A stretch of 64,000 nt of DNA. Origin: Actinomadura sp. WMMA1423. Lineage in GTDB: Bacteria > Actinomycetota > Actinomycetes > Streptosporangiales > Streptosporangiaceae. Numbering within the stretch: the stretch's first letter is position 1; each line of letters begins with the position of its first letter. The notes under the pieces are model-generated. The model saw nothing but the letters and a program-made list of their open reading frames with translations, was not told the origin of the DNA and did not search any database. Shown here piece after piece: positions 36,177 to 45,084 of this stretch. The stretch spans positions 5,828,001 through 5,892,000 of the forward strand of contig NZ_CP041244.1 of the NCBI RefSeq assembly GCF_006547145.1, in the 5' to 3' direction. The position numbers and the translations under genes are program-made.

Positions 36177-36569
36177 CTACTCGCGGCCGCCTGCGGGGCG
36201 GATGCGTGCGGTGATGGTGGCCAGGGCCCCGGCCAGGCCGTCCAGGGCGTCGCGGGCGGCGCTGATGGCGTCGTCCTCGCCGAGCCATTCGTCCATGTCG
36301 ATCGTGGCCAGCAGGGCGCCCAGGCTGAGGAAGGCGTCGTGCAGCAGCGCGACGAGGATGGCCATGTTGGTGCGGCGCAGGTCCAGGGACTGGTCGGCGA
36401 ACTCGTCCAGCTGCCCGTCGGTGACCTGGTCCGAGGCCGTGGTGAGCAGTTCCATCATCTCGGCGACGACGGGCGCATACTCGCCCACCTTCTCGATCAC
36501 CGTGTGGAGCGCGTCGCCGCGCTCCACCAGGCCGTCCAGCGCGGACTCGCGGTCCATCAGGTCAGTCAT
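36177..36569 (-). CDS. Acidic helical protein of unknown function, transfer operon
   Basis: 130 aa from ATG 36569 with GAAGGAG upstream. Rich in Asp, Glu, Leu and Ala, predicted helical throughout (for example MDRESALDGLVERGDALHTVIEKVGEY and ADQSLDLRRTNMAILVALLHDAFL). No Cys, no signal peptide. It sits between tra and rep, so it is part of the same operon. I do not recognise the family. Confidence 0.7.
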   Translation of the reverse strand: MTDLMDRESALDGLVERGDALHTVIEKVGEYAPVVAEMMELLTTASDQVTDGQLDEFADQSLDLRRTNMAILVALLHDAFLSLGALLATIDMDEWLGEDDAISAARDALDGLAGALATITARIRPAGGRE

Positions 36570-36641
36570 CGGTGCTCCTTCGGGTTGTGGGCAGGGGCCG
36601 GCTAGAGCCCCCGCCCGGGGTTGGGTTGACCTCGAGGTCTG

Positions 36642-39298
36642 TTAGTGGCCGCGGGCCTTGGCCAGCGCGGCCGCCAGGCCGTCCGGGCCGATCAGGACGT
36701 CGCGGGCCTTGGAGCCGTCAGCCGGTCCCACGACGGCCAGGCGTTCCATCTGCTCCATCAGTCGGCTGGCCTTGGCGAAGCCGACGCGGAGCTTGCGCTG
36801 GAGCATGGAGGTCGATCCGAACTGGGTGGAGACCACCAGCTCGATCGCCTGCGCGAGCAGCTCGGGCTCGCCGTCGGTCGCCACGCCGGCGACGTCCTGG
36901 CCCTCGTCCTCGTCGCCGCCGTCGGCGGCCGCCGCGCTGTCATCGGCGTCGGGGAGGAGTTCCCAACCGCCACCGGCGGCGGGGCGTGCAGTGCCGGACT
37001 TCACCAGGGCGCCCATATGCCGATACACGGTGGGCCTGCTGATCCCGGCGGCCTCGCCGAGCTCCTCCCATCCGAGCGGGCCACCGCCAGCGGCCGCCAA
37101 GATGTTGACGAGCTGCTCCGGCATCGGCGCCGCGGGCTCTGGCTCGGCGGCCGCCACAGGGGCGGTGTCCAAGCCGGTCTCGTCTAGCGCTGGCCCGGGC
37201 CGCTCGCCCTGGCTCTCCGTCCCTACGGGCGGTTCTGGGAAGGCGGCATAGGCCGTCTCGTACGGGGCATCGTCGGTCGCGGCCGCCTCGGCGGGTAGAG
37301 GCTCGGTGGCCAGGGCGCCGACCTGGCGCTTGCAGGTGGCGACGACGCGGTTGATCTCCTTGTCGGAGACGTAGGCGTTCTGCAGCCGGACCGGGAGGCC
37401 GGCGCCCATCGGCAGGAACAGCGCGTCTCCCTGGCCGAGGAGCTTCTCGGCGCCGGGCTGGTCGATGATGACGCGGGAGTCGGCCAAGGATGAGGTGGCG
37501 AACGCCAGCCGGGACGGAACGTTGGCCTTGATCAGTCCGGTGACGACGTCGACGCTGGGCCGCTGAGTGGCGAGGACCAGGTGGATCCCGGCGGCTCGGG
37601 CAAGCTGAGTGAGCGCACGATGGAGTCTTCGACGTCCTTGGGAGCGACCATCATCAGGTCGGCCAGCTCGTCCACGATCACCAGCAGGTAGGGCAGCGCC
37701 TCGGCGCGCCTGTTTTCCCGGTCCTTGATCCTTCCGGCGGCGGCCGCGGTGTTGTACTCGTCGATGTTGCGGACGCTCGCGGCCTGCAGGTCGTCATAGC
37801 GGCGGTCCATCTCGCCGGTGACCCAGGCCAGGGCCTCGGCGGCCTTGCGAGGGTTGGTGATGATCGGGGTGAGCAGGTGCGGCACGCCGGCGTAGGCGGT
37901 CAGCTCGACCCGCTTGGGGTCGATGAGGATCATCCGGACCTCGGCCGGGGTAGCCCGCATCAGGATGGACACGATCAGGCCGTTGATGCAGGTGGACTTG
38001 CCCGCGCCGGTCGCGCCGCCGATCAGGATGTGGGGCATCTTGGCCAGGTTGGCCAGCACCGTGCGGCCTTCCACGTCCTTGCCCAGACCGACGATCAGCG
38101 GGTGCCGCTCAGCGACCGCGGCCGCCGAGCGCAGCACGTCCCCGAGCCGCACCAGATCCTTGGTGGCGTTCGGGATCTCGACGCCGATCACGGACTTGCC
38201 GGGGACCGGCGCCAGGATCCGCAAGGTCGGCGCACGGGTGGCCAGGGCCATGGTCTTGTGCAGGCCGGTGACCTTCTCGACCTTCACGCCCGGCGCCGGC
38301 GCGATCTCGTACTGGGTGACCGTGGGCCCGCGGGTGTGCCCGGTGACCTTGGCGTCCACCTTGTGATCGGCCAGGACCTTGGTGAGCTGCTGGCGGATCC
38401 GCTCGGCCTCGCGGTCACCACCCGCCGCCGGCGGCTGGGACTTGAGGATGCCGTCCTCGGGCAGGCAGTACCGGGGCGCGTCCGCGTCCTGGCCGCCGGC
38501 CTCGGCCAGCACCGGCACGCCTCCGGGTGGCGTGTCGTCCGGGGCGGTTGGCTGGCTCGGCGCGGCCGCGGTGATGTCCTCGCCCTGGCCGTCGTCGGCC
38601 TGCCCCTCCTCGAGGTGCTGCTCGGCCTCGGCGCGTCGGCCGAGCCACCAGGCGCCCACCAGACCGGCGAGCACCAGGGCGCCGAGCATGAGCGGCATCC
38701 GCATCAGGGCCTGCCAGGCCAGGAACGCCACCACGGCCGAGCCGCCGCCGCGCGCCCACCGGATCCGGGCCCGCGTGGCGTTGATCTGAGCCGCGCTCGG
38801 CGCGGCGCCCTCGTCCTCGGCGCCGCCGCGTGAGTGACGGTGCGTGCGGTCGCCGCGGCGACGTTCACGGGCCGCCTCGCGGGCCTGCAGGCGCTCCTCC
38901 TCCTGGCGGGCCTCGGCCTCGGCGTGGAGCCGTTCGGCGGTCCGCTCGGCCAGCTCGTCCTCGCTCAGGTCCGCCGCGGTGACCCACGCCCACCAATCTC
39001 CGCGCGCGACGCGCACACCGAGCGAGATCCGGGCGCCCTGCCGGGCCGCCCATCCCTGCGCCTCGGGCGCCGCCGGTTCGGACACCTGTTCTGAAGGCGC
39101 GGCGTCGTCGCCGTAGGGCGAGACGGGCGGGGGCTCGTCCCGCTCACGCCAGCGCTGCGCGGCGTCGCGGACCACGTCCAGGACGCCGGGGCGGTAGCGG
39201 TGTGGGACCGCGCCAGGCGCGGCGGTCGGCCGGGCCGGCTTGGTCAGGTCGACGGGCTCGGCATCGTCCGGGCCCTCGTTGGGCGGTTGCACGATCAC
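36642..39298 (-). pseudogene. FtsK/SpoIIIE-type DNA translocase (tra), broken by a frameshift
   Basis: Begins GTG 39298 with AAGGAG upstream. Order: Pro-rich N-terminus; charged coiled-coil region (about 115-160); two membrane helices (about 185-225); motor domain with Walker A GGATGAGKST (about 426-435) and Walker B LLVIVDELADLM (about 540-551). At 37611-37618 the conserved run VRLTQLARAAG is broken: GTGCG-CTCACTCAG lacks one base, and the frame ends at 37532 after 44 bp or so of junk. The other frame continues HLVLATQRPSVD..., then IIDQPGAEKLLGQGDALFLP, a winged helix (about LVNILAAAG...SRPTVYRHM) and the FtsK gamma domain. FtsK-like Tra proteins move double-stranded DNA between mycelia in AICE transfer. 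Confidence 0.88.
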
Positions 39299-39570
39299 GG
39301 CCGGTCTCCTTGCAGGGTCGTCATGTGGTCGATCTGGCGGGCCAGGGCGGCGGCGATCTCCTCGGCGAGCCGCTCGGCCTCGGCCTCGGGCAGGTCGCGC
39401 AGCAGGGCGCGCCACTGGTCCCACGCCACCGACGCGCGGGCCTGCGCGGTGGCGGCCGCGGTGCGCTTGGCGGCGAAGTGCTCCCGGCGGTTGTCGGCGC
39501 GCCGGCGCGCCTGGCGAAGCTCACGCGCCGTAGCGGGACGGGCCGGGACGGCGTCAGGGTCGGAAGTCAT
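39295..39570 (-). CDS. Small helical protein upstream of tra
   Basis: 91 aa from ATG 39570, with GGAGGG upstream. A long charged, Ala/Arg-rich helix (ATARELRQARRRADNRREHFAAKRTAAATAQARA) is followed by WDQWRALLRDLPEAEAERLAEEIAAALARQIDH. Its TGA overlaps the GTG of tra (GTGA), so it is translated with tra. Family unknown; small genes here in AICEs often assist transfer. Confidence 0.7.
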   Translation of the reverse strand: MTSDPDAVPARPATARELRQARRRADNRREHFAAKRTAAATAQARASVAWDQWRALLRDLPEAEAERLAEEIAAALARQIDHMTTLQGDRP

Positions 39571-39787
39571 CGGGGCTCCCTCCAGGGGTGTCCGAACGGG
39601 ACCTCTCAGCGGGGCTGTCTCAGAAGGGGCTCGTGCGCGCGCGTACGCGCGCGCCTTGGGGCGTGTCAAGAGGGGCCGAGACATTGGTGAGACGGGCCGG
39701 TGAGACGCTGCCGTGAGACAGGGCCTTCCGCTCGGCCGGGGCGGCGGCGCGGGGGAGTGCCCCCGCGCCGCCGCCGCTCACCGTCTG

Positions 39788-39949
39788 TCACTGGCGGGCC
39801 AGGGCCCGGCAGCGCCGGCAGTGGGGCGAGTAGCCGGTCATGTGCTGCGGGCACAGCTCGTACTGCTGGCCGGGCCCGCAGCTCGGGCACGCACGCGAAC
39901 CGTTGCGGTGGGGTTCTGAGCACTGGGCGCACTGGTATGGCTTGGCCAT
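39788..39949 (-). CDS. 53-aa Cys-rich zinc-ribbon protein
   Basis: Starts ATG 39949 (MAKPYQCAQCSEPHRNG...), too short for most gene finders. It has three CxxC or CxxH knuckles: C7/C10, C21/C24 and C33/H36, plus C44/C47, enough for two zinc sites. Small multi-zinc proteins of this kind are common in actinobacterial plasmids and AICEs. The next gene (39957-40340) starts upstream in the same operon. DNA or RNA binding is a guess. Confidence 0.7.
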   Translation of the reverse strand: MAKPYQCAQCSEPHRNGSRACPSCGPGQQYELCPQHMTGYSPHCRRCRALARQ

Positions 39950-39956
39950 GGCCGCC

Positions 39957-40340
39957 TCACCGGCCGCCGGTGCCCGTGCCGCCGCCGGTGGTGGTGACGG
40001 TGCTGAACATCGTCTGCAGGCCGGTGCCCAGGCTCGCTGAGACCTGGCGGGCCATCAGCCCGAACAGGCTGCCCGCCAGCAGGACGCCGGCGATGAACGA
40101 GGCCACCACGTGTGTGGGGCGGGCCTTCTTGTGCTTGAGGATGTACCAGAGGAACCCGCCGATCACCAGGATCATGATCGTGCCGCCCTCGGCCTCGCCC
40201 GGGAACTGTGTGGGCGCCTGCGGGGCCTGCGCCGGCTCGGCCAGCACCAGCGCCGCCGACTGGTCGGCGGGGGATACAGGCGTACCGGCCGCCTGGACGG
40301 CGGCAAGCGCTCCGGCGTCGATGACGGTGAATGCCATCAT
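39957..40340 (-). CDS. Two-helix membrane protein of the transfer operon
   Basis: 127 aa from ATG 40340 with GAAGGAG upstream. An N-terminal Ala/Pro-rich stretch is followed by two membrane helices: about 54-69 (GTIMILVIGGFLWYIL) and about 78-98 (VVASFIAGVLLAGSLFGLMA), with a KHKKAR cytoplasmic-type loop, and a Thr/Gly-rich end. It fits the small spread (Spd) membrane proteins of actinomycete plasmids by position only. Confidence 0.7.
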   Translation of the reverse strand: MMAFTVIDAGALAAVQAAGTPVSPADQSAALVLAEPAQAPQAPTQFPGEAEGGTIMILVIGGFLWYILKHKKARPTHVVASFIAGVLLAGSLFGLMARQVSASLGTGLQTMFSTVTTTGGGTGTGGR

Positions 40341-40420
40341 TGAAAGCTCCTTCGGAACTGGGTTGATCTCCGTGGGAGCGGGGCCGGTCCGGCTAGGGGC
40401 CGGCCCCGCGTCTTACCTGC

Positions 40421-40558
40421 TCAGCGGGCGGGCGTGGTGAACTCGCCGTGATCGGAGCACCGCCAGAGGTCCTGGCTCTCACCGGTGCCGCCCTCGCGGC
40501 CGCCGTAGGTGACGTTCTCGGCGCTACCGCAGGTCGGGCAGCACGGTGTGCTGCTCAC
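40421..40558 (-). CDS. 45-aa zinc-ribbon-like protein
   Basis: GTG 40558 with GGAGCGG upstream; encodes MSSTPCCPTCGSAENVTYGG and ends with RCSDHGEFTTPAR. The CCPTC and RCSDH pairs could bind one zinc ion. It overlaps by 4 bp the preceding 38-aa gene (GTGA), so the two are coupled. No named family. Confidence 0.6.
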   Translation of the reverse strand: MSSTPCCPTCGSAENVTYGGREGGTGESQDLWRCSDHGEFTTPAR

Positions 40559-40671
40559 TTGCCGCTCCGCTGGTTGTCGTAGGCGTCCCGCACGCTCTGC
40601 GGTTCGCCCCTGGACGCGGATCCACCGCCGCTACTGGCGGTTCCGCCGCTGCTGCTGCGCTGATCGGACAT
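40555..40671 (-). CDS. 38-aa Ser/Gly-rich peptide gene
   Basis: ATG 40671 with GAGAGG-x-AGG upstream, encoding MSDQRSSSGGTASSGGGSAS and ending EPQSVRDAYDNQRSGK. Coupling (GTGA) to the zinc-ribbon gene and its place in the operon support it; it is otherwise low complexity. Confidence 0.45.
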   Translation of the reverse strand: MSDQRSSSGGTASSGGGSASRGEPQSVRDAYDNQRSGK

Positions 40672-40776
40672 ACTGGGACCTGCCTCTCTTGAGGTGGCCT
40701 CGCCGGTGACTTGTTCAGGGCTATCGGCGGGGCCTTTTGCTGGTCACGGGCGGGCTTGCCCATGCCGGGTTGTGCG

Positions 40777-41100
40777 TTAAGCGCCCCCGCTCAGCCGGGC
40801 GACCACGGCCAGGCCCTCGGCCACCAGGGCGTCAGGCTCGGCATCGTCCGGCGGCATGAGGCCGATCTCCTCCAGGTGGCCGGCCAGGTGACCGGCACGC
40901 GACGGCCCGCTGGTCCGGGACTCGGCGACCTCGGCACGGGCCCGCGCGAGCAACTCGACGTAGGCCACGTGCAGCTCGGCGTACCGCAACCGCCAGGCCT
41001 CGGCGTCGATCCGCGCCCTGGTCAGCGACTTGCGCAACTGCTCGGGGTTGCGCGACAGCATCAGCGGGGACGGCGCCGACACGCTGTTGGTCGCCGTCAT
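40777..41100 (-). CDS. Small helical protein of the transfer operon
   Basis: 107 aa from ATG 41100. Helical and charged (SRNPEQLRKSLTRARIDAEAWRLRYAELHVAYVELLARARAEVAESR), with no signal peptide or Cys. Its ATG overlaps the stop of the membrane-protein gene upstream (ATGA), so translation is coupled. Family not recognised. Confidence 0.7.
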   Translation of the reverse strand: MTATNSVSAPSPLMLSRNPEQLRKSLTRARIDAEAWRLRYAELHVAYVELLARARAEVAESRTSGPSRAGHLAGHLEEIGLMPPDDAEPDALVAEGLAVVARLSGGA

Positions 41101-42455
41101 CGCGCACCTCCCGCCAGCACGGTCAGCGGGCGGGCGGCCTCGGAGTCGTCGTCTGCGGAGGCGCCACTTTCGGCCTCCTTGCTGACGTCTTCGGCCAGCG
41201 CGGCCATGACCCGCTTGGCGCGGTCGTAGCCGATCCCGAGGGCGTCCTTGACGGCCCTCACACCGGGCTCGATCTCGCCCCGGGCGAGCAGTTCGGCCAG
41301 CTGTTCCTGTAGCTCCTCGTCGGTGCGGTCCCGGCTGGTCTTGGGCGCGGGCTTGGCGGCCTCGGGAACCGGCACGCCCTTGTTCGGACGGCGCTTGCGA
41401 GGCGTTTTCGACCCCTGCTGTCCGTCCCGGTCACCACCGGTTCGCGTGGCGGCCTTCGGTGCGTCCTGACCGCTCCCGGGGGCCTCACCGGCCGTTGGGT
41501 TCGCGATGACGGGCAGTGCGGTCCGCTTCTCGCGCGGGATCGGCCAAGCGATCGGCGGGACCTCGTCCCGGTCCTCCGGAGCGTCCTCGCGGGTGTTCTC
41601 GGCGTCGCCCGGCGCGTTCTCGGCGGGGATATTCGCGGGCCGGCGCAGGTCCATCGCGGCCAGCCGCGGGACCTCCTGGCCGTCGCTGTCGTGCCAGGGG
41701 TCGGCGTTGCTGATCGACCCGTCGATGATGCCGATCAGATGGGCCACCAGAGCCGCGCCCACCGGGCCGATAGCGTGCGCGAACATCGCGCCCGGGACCG
41801 CCCATCCCGACACGTGCGGGCCGTCGCCGGCCGGAATCGCGGCCACCAGGTTGAGGAAGATCGAGGTGGTCAGGCAGCTCGCGGCGATCTTCTCGGCCGA
41901 GGTCGCCAGCTTCCCGCCCGAGGTGGCCAGGCGGGCGCGGACCACGATGATCCAGCACACCACCCCGATCAGCAGGGCCTCCAAGCCCCACAGCACCCAC
42001 CACACCGGGCTGTGCGAGGTCACCGACATCAGCCGGGCCGCGCCCTGCTGCACACCGGTCGTGCTCCACAACCCGAACCCGACCAGCAGCGGAACCAGGA
42101 TCACTAGGTTCCGCGAACGCAGCCGCTCCAACCGCAGCGCCCGGGCCTCACCCGACCGCGCCATCAGCGACCGGACCCGCGTCCGCTCACCGGACGCACG
42201 GAACTCCCGATACATCCGCGCCAGCTCGGCCTCCGCCTGGACGTCGGCCTCACGCTCGGCGCGCGCCAGCTCGGCCAGTCGCGACTCCGTCGCCACCTGC
42301 GCCCGCGCCCGCCCGTGCCCGGCCTCGGCACGCGCACGCTCCAGCTCGTCCGCCCGCCGCGCGGCCGCCAGCTCCCGCTCGCGCCCAAGCTCCCGGGTTA
42401 GTTCCTCCGGGCTCACCGACTCGCCGCCGGCCGCCCGCCTCGTCAGCGTCGTCAT
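41097..42455 (-). CDS. SpdB-like membrane protein with coiled coil and C-terminal HTH
   Basis: 452 aa from ATG 42455. Residues about 15-125 form a long Arg/Ala/Glu coiled coil. Three to four membrane helices follow (LVILVPLLVGFGLWSTTGVQQ; VWWVLWGLEALLIGVVCWIIVV; TTSIFLNLVAAIP; FAHAIGPVGAALVAHLIGIIDG). A Pro/Lys-rich cytoplasmic tail ends in a small helix-turn-helix (VRAVKDALGIGYDRAKRVMAAL). This architecture is that of the SpdB/DUF2637-like proteins that accompany Tra in spreading between mycelial compartments. Overlaps both neighbours by 4 bp. Confidence 0.75.
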   Translation of the reverse strand: MTTLTRRAAGGESVSPEELTRELGRERELAAARRADELERARAEAGHGRARAQVATESRLAELARAEREADVQAEAELARMYREFRASGERTRVRSLMARSGEARALRLERLRSRNLVILVPLLVGFGLWSTTGVQQGAARLMSVTSHSPVWWVLWGLEALLIGVVCWIIVVRARLATSGGKLATSAEKIAASCLTTSIFLNLVAAIPAGDGPHVSGWAVPGAMFAHAIGPVGAALVAHLIGIIDGSISNADPWHDSDGQEVPRLAAMDLRRPANIPAENAPGDAENTREDAPEDRDEVPPIAWPIPREKRTALPVIANPTAGEAPGSGQDAPKAATRTGGDRDGQQGSKTPRKRRPNKGVPVPEAAKPAPKTSRDRTDEELQEQLAELLARGEIEPGVRAVKDALGIGYDRAKRVMAALAEDVSKEAESGASADDDSEAARPLTVLAGGAR

Positions 42456-43084
42456 CGCGATCTACCTCCCTCCAGGACGTCCAGGACCGGCCCGACCGCG
42501 TGATTCAGCTCGGCGGCCAGGCCCTGAACCGCCCGCCTGGCCCGCTCCTCCACACCGTCGTCTGGCGCCTCGGGTGCCGCCGGCAACCGGTCGACCGGCA
42601 CCGGGAATGTCAGCGCGAGGCTCGCCTGCAGGAACGGGTACTCGGCCACGTCCCGCTCGGTGGGGTCGACGAAGTCGTAGCCGTCGCCGCGCAGCTCGGT
42701 GGGCCAGTCCCGCCAGCGGCGGCCGCGCTGCCAGTCCAGCGACCGGGCCAGCGCCGCCGGCCAGGGAGCCGCCAGGTTCACCACCGCGATCAGCGACCCG
42801 TCCCACCCGCTCCGCTCGACCCGGGCGCTCAGCACCCGCGAGTGGTAGCCGACGTAGCTGGGGGACATCACCGGCCCGACCGCCGTCCGCCAGGCCGCCG
42901 CCGCGAACGCCACGCGCCTGCTCGACGGCTCCTCCCACGTCCCGTCCCAGCACTCGGCGAACGAACCGTCCAGCCGGGCGCGGACGTAGGCGCCGTAGCG
43001 GGAGACGCCGTCACCGGCGTACTCCCGGTCGTACTCCCCATCGACCCGAAACGGGGCCGCCGAGGTGTCAGAATGAGAGCTCAT
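42452..43084 (-). CDS. Conserved protein of unknown function, transfer operon
   Basis: 210 aa from ATG 43084, ending in an ATGA overlap with the SpdB-like gene. Soluble-looking: Trp/Tyr/Arg-rich middle (CWDGTWEEPSSRRVAFAAAAWRTAVGPVMSPSYVGYHSRVLSARVERSGWDGSLIAVVNLAAPWP) and a helical end. No motif I can name. Confidence 0.7.
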   Translation of the reverse strand: MSSHSDTSAAPFRVDGEYDREYAGDGVSRYGAYVRARLDGSFAECWDGTWEEPSSRRVAFAAAAWRTAVGPVMSPSYVGYHSRVLSARVERSGWDGSLIAVVNLAAPWPAALARSLDWQRGRRWRDWPTELRGDGYDFVDPTERDVAEYPFLQASLALTFPVPVDRLPAAPEAPDDGVEERARRAVQGLAAELNHAVGPVLDVLEGGRSR

Positions 43085-43152
43085 CGGGTTGGACCTCCAA
43101 GGTCCGATCAAGGCCCTCGTCAGGCGGTTGCGTCGCCATGACGAGGGCCGCT

Positions 43153-43395
43153 TCATGCTTCGGGGCTCTTCAGCCGCACCTGCAGATAGGCGCGCACGTT
43201 CAGCGAGGCACCCCGGCACCGATACGCCGGCGACACCTCCACCAGGTCGAACACCCTGGCCAGCGCCTCCGCACCAGCCAGAACCTCCTCCGGCAACCCG
43301 ACCAGCCGAATCCGCAGACCCGACCCGGACGCCGAACCAGCGGCCGCGGACACCACAGCCAGGTCGGCGACGGGCTTGCCGTGAGCGCCGGCCAT
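43153..43395 (-). CDS. Small protein following the excisionase gene
   Basis: 80 aa from ATG 43395, overlapping the xis stop (ATGA). Contains SGLRIRLVGLPEEVLAGAEALARVFDLVEVSPAYRC, an alpha/beta pattern seen in small AICE-encoded proteins, and ends VRAYLQVRLKSPEA. Function unknown. Confidence 0.7.
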   Translation of the reverse strand: MAGAHGKPVADLAVVSAAAGSASGSGLRIRLVGLPEEVLAGAEALARVFDLVEVSPAYRCRGASLNVRAYLQVRLKSPEA

Positions 43396-43610
43396 CAGCC
43401 GGCCTCGCTCTCCAGCAGCGCGATGTACTCGGCGATCGCCGAACCCGGGATCCGCCGCGAACGACCCTCCCGAACCGACCGCAGCCGACCCGACCGGATC
43501 AGCTCGTAGATCACCGACCGCGACAGCGACAGCAACTCCATCGCCTCACCGACCCGATACAGCCGCGCCGACGACGCCGACTCCGCGGCATCCGTAGTCG
43601 TGATGGTCAT
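43395..43610 (-). CDS. xis: Excisionase-type winged HTH protein
   Basis: 71 aa from ATG 43610. An excisionase-family (HTH_17/MerR-like) domain fills it: LYRVGEAMELLSLSRSVIYELIRSGRLRSVREGRSRRIPGSAIAEYIALL, with the typical recognition helix SRSVIYELIRSG and wing. It would bend att DNA to direct excision. First gene of the long leftward operon, just downstream of the operator pair at 43693-43746. Confidence 0.85.
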   Translation of the reverse strand: MTITTTDAAESASSARLYRVGEAMELLSLSRSVIYELIRSGRLRSVREGRSRRIPGSAIAEYIALLESEAG

Positions 43611-43692
43611 TGGGCTTGGACCTCCCATACCGTCCCGGCCGCAGGACCGACCAAACCGGGACACACGTGTCCACTAGCGTCCGGCGAGACAC

Positions 43693-43746
43693 CTAGACGT
43701 CTAGATGAGTATGGGGAGAACCGTGCCATGACTCATCTAGACGAGT
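43693..43746. promoter_or_regulatory. Inverted-repeat operators of the xis-tra-rep operon
   Basis: GTCTAGATGAGT (43699-43710) and its exact complement ACTCATCTAGAC (43731-43742) face each other across 20 bp. Each lies in a near-palindrome centred on TCTAGA (for example ACTCATCTAGACGAGT, 43731-43746), and CTAGACGTCTAG at 43693-43704 is a perfect palindrome. They sit 83 bp upstream of xis and right after the GntR gene, the place where KorSA acts in pSAM2. Confidence 0.8.
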
Positions 43747-43752
43747 CAAGCG

Positions 43753-44538
43753 CTAGTGAGCAGGAAGCTCGTATGAGAGGACGTAGGCGTCACTCGACAT
43801 GACCGTGTCGCAGACTTCGACGGGACGTCCGTCCTGGTCAAAGGCCGTCCGCACCAGGTGGAACACCGGAACACCGGGGGCGAGCTTCAGAGCCCGGGCC
43901 TCGTCTCGCAGCGGCATGCGAGCCCGGATCTCCTCGGTGAAGTGGTCGAGACGATGGCCGAGCTCCTCGAGCCGGGCGTAGATGCCGCCCGGCCCGCTGT
44001 TGGGCTGCGTGATCTGCGAGCCGCGGGCGATCGAAGCAGGGATATAGGAGGTCGCCGTCTCGACCGGGTGCCCGCTGAGTAGATACCGCCGAGCCCGTAC
44101 GATCACCAGCTCGTCGCCGGCGAGGTTCAGCTTCGCGGCCACCTCGGGCGCCGGCTTGCTCTCCTTGATCTCGATGGAGTCGACCGACGGCTTGACGCCG
44201 GCCTCCTCGGCCTCGGCGATGAAGGCGGCCTTGCCCTGTTCGCGATGGTGACGAGCAAAGCGGTCAGAAGCTAGCCGACGCACAGGCGGCCGAGACCGAA
44301 CGAACACACCCTTGCCGTGCTCGGCGACCGTCAGGCCCTCGCTCTGCAAGATCTGCAGAGCATGCCGCACCGTCATCCGGGCAACGTCGTAATGTCCAAT
44401 GAGCTGGCTCTCAGAAGGAAGCTTCTCGCCCGCCCCGAGCTCCTTGCTGGCGATTGCCGCCCGCAGGTGGTCCGCGATCTGCTTGAAGACCGGTCGATCG
44501 CTCGTCGCATCCAGATCCGGCAACCCCAGCTCGCCCAC
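43753..44538 (-). CDS. GntR family repressor, HutC/KorSA type
   Basis: 261 aa; start taken as GTG 44538, with AGGAG about 10 nt upstream (TTG at 44556 or 44544 also possible). N-terminal GntR winged helix: PVFKQIADHLRAAIASKELGAGEKLPSESQLIGHYDVARMTVRHALQILQSEGL. The C-terminal UTRA ligand domain covers about 105-255 (ARRYLLSGHPVETATSYIP; VPVFHLVRTAFDQDGRPVEV). In AICEs this gene represses transfer and excision. Divergent from the Nudix gene. Confidence 0.9.
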   Translation of the reverse strand: MGELGLPDLDATSDRPVFKQIADHLRAAIASKELGAGEKLPSESQLIGHYDVARMTVRHALQILQSEGLTVAEHGKGVFVRSRPPVRRLASDRFARHHREQGKAAFIAEAEEAGVKPSVDSIEIKESKPAPEVAAKLNLAGDELVIVRARRYLLSGHPVETATSYIPASIARGSQITQPNSGPGGIYARLEELGHRLDHFTEEIRARMPLRDEARALKLAPGVPVFHLVRTAFDQDGRPVEVCDTVMSSDAYVLSYELPAH

Positions 44539-44555
44539 CCGCAACCAACTCCTCA

Positions 44556-44617
44556 ACTCGTACGTACGTGTACTAGCGTGAGTCTATTAGCCGGCCCTCC
44601 TCAAAGGAGCTTGCGTG
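44556..44617. promoter_or_regulatory. Divergent promoter region of the GntR and Nudix genes
   Basis: Contains the palindrome CGTACGTACG (44559-44568) and GTACTAGCGTGAGT, which resembles one arm of the operators at 43693-43746. The GntR protein may bind here to control itself and the Nudix gene. AAGGAG for the Nudix start lies at 44603-44608. Confidence 0.5.
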
Positions 44618-45046
44618 ATGCCCGACAGTCGCCACTCCGTCAGCGTGGCGGGCGTCGTCGTCGACGACCAGGGCCGCGCCCTCCTGATCCAGCGCCGAGA
44701 CAACGGCCACTGGGAAGCACCGGGCGGCATCCTGGAGCAAGACGAGGACATCATCACCGGCCTCCGTCGCGAAATCCAGGAGGAGACCGGCCTAGAGGTA
44801 ACGCCGATCGCCCTGACCGGCGTCTACAAGAACATGCCCCGCGGCATCGTCGCCCTGGTCTTCCGCTGCAAGGCAGACGCCGGCTCCCTACGAGAGTCCG
44901 ACGAAACCTCCGCCTTCCGCTGGGTCACAGCCGACGAGGTAACCGAACTGGCCGACGAAGCCTTCGCCATCCGAGTCCAAGACGCCCTGGCCACCCCCTC
45001 AACCGTCCCAATCCGCCAACACGATGGCATTAACGTTCTCGGCTGA
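44618..45046 (+). CDS. Nudix hydrolase, Pif-like
   Basis: 142 aa from ATG 44618 (a GTG three bases earlier is an alternative). Perfect Nudix box GX5EX7REUXEEXGU in GGILEQDEDIITGLRREIQEETGLEV, with the usual opening SVAGVVVDDQGRALLIQRRDNGHWEAPGG. It hydrolyses a nucleoside diphosphate linked to another moiety; substrate unknown. In pSAM2 the Nudix protein Pif, beside korSA, gives transfer immunity, so this is the likely counterpart. Confidence 0.88.
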   Translation: MPDSRHSVSVAGVVVDDQGRALLIQRRDNGHWEAPGGILEQDEDIITGLRREIQEETGLEVTPIALTGVYKNMPRGIVALVFRCKADAGSLRESDETSAFRWVTADEVTELADEAFAIRVQDALATPSTVPIRQHDGINVLG

Positions 45047-45084
45047 TCCCCGCGATGCCTCTTCCGAGTGAGGTGACCTGATCG

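Noticed and set aside
37605..37620. Programmed frameshift in the translocase gene
   Set aside because: No slippery heptamer or run of identical bases is present, and related proteins are made from one frame; mutation or sequencing error is simpler.
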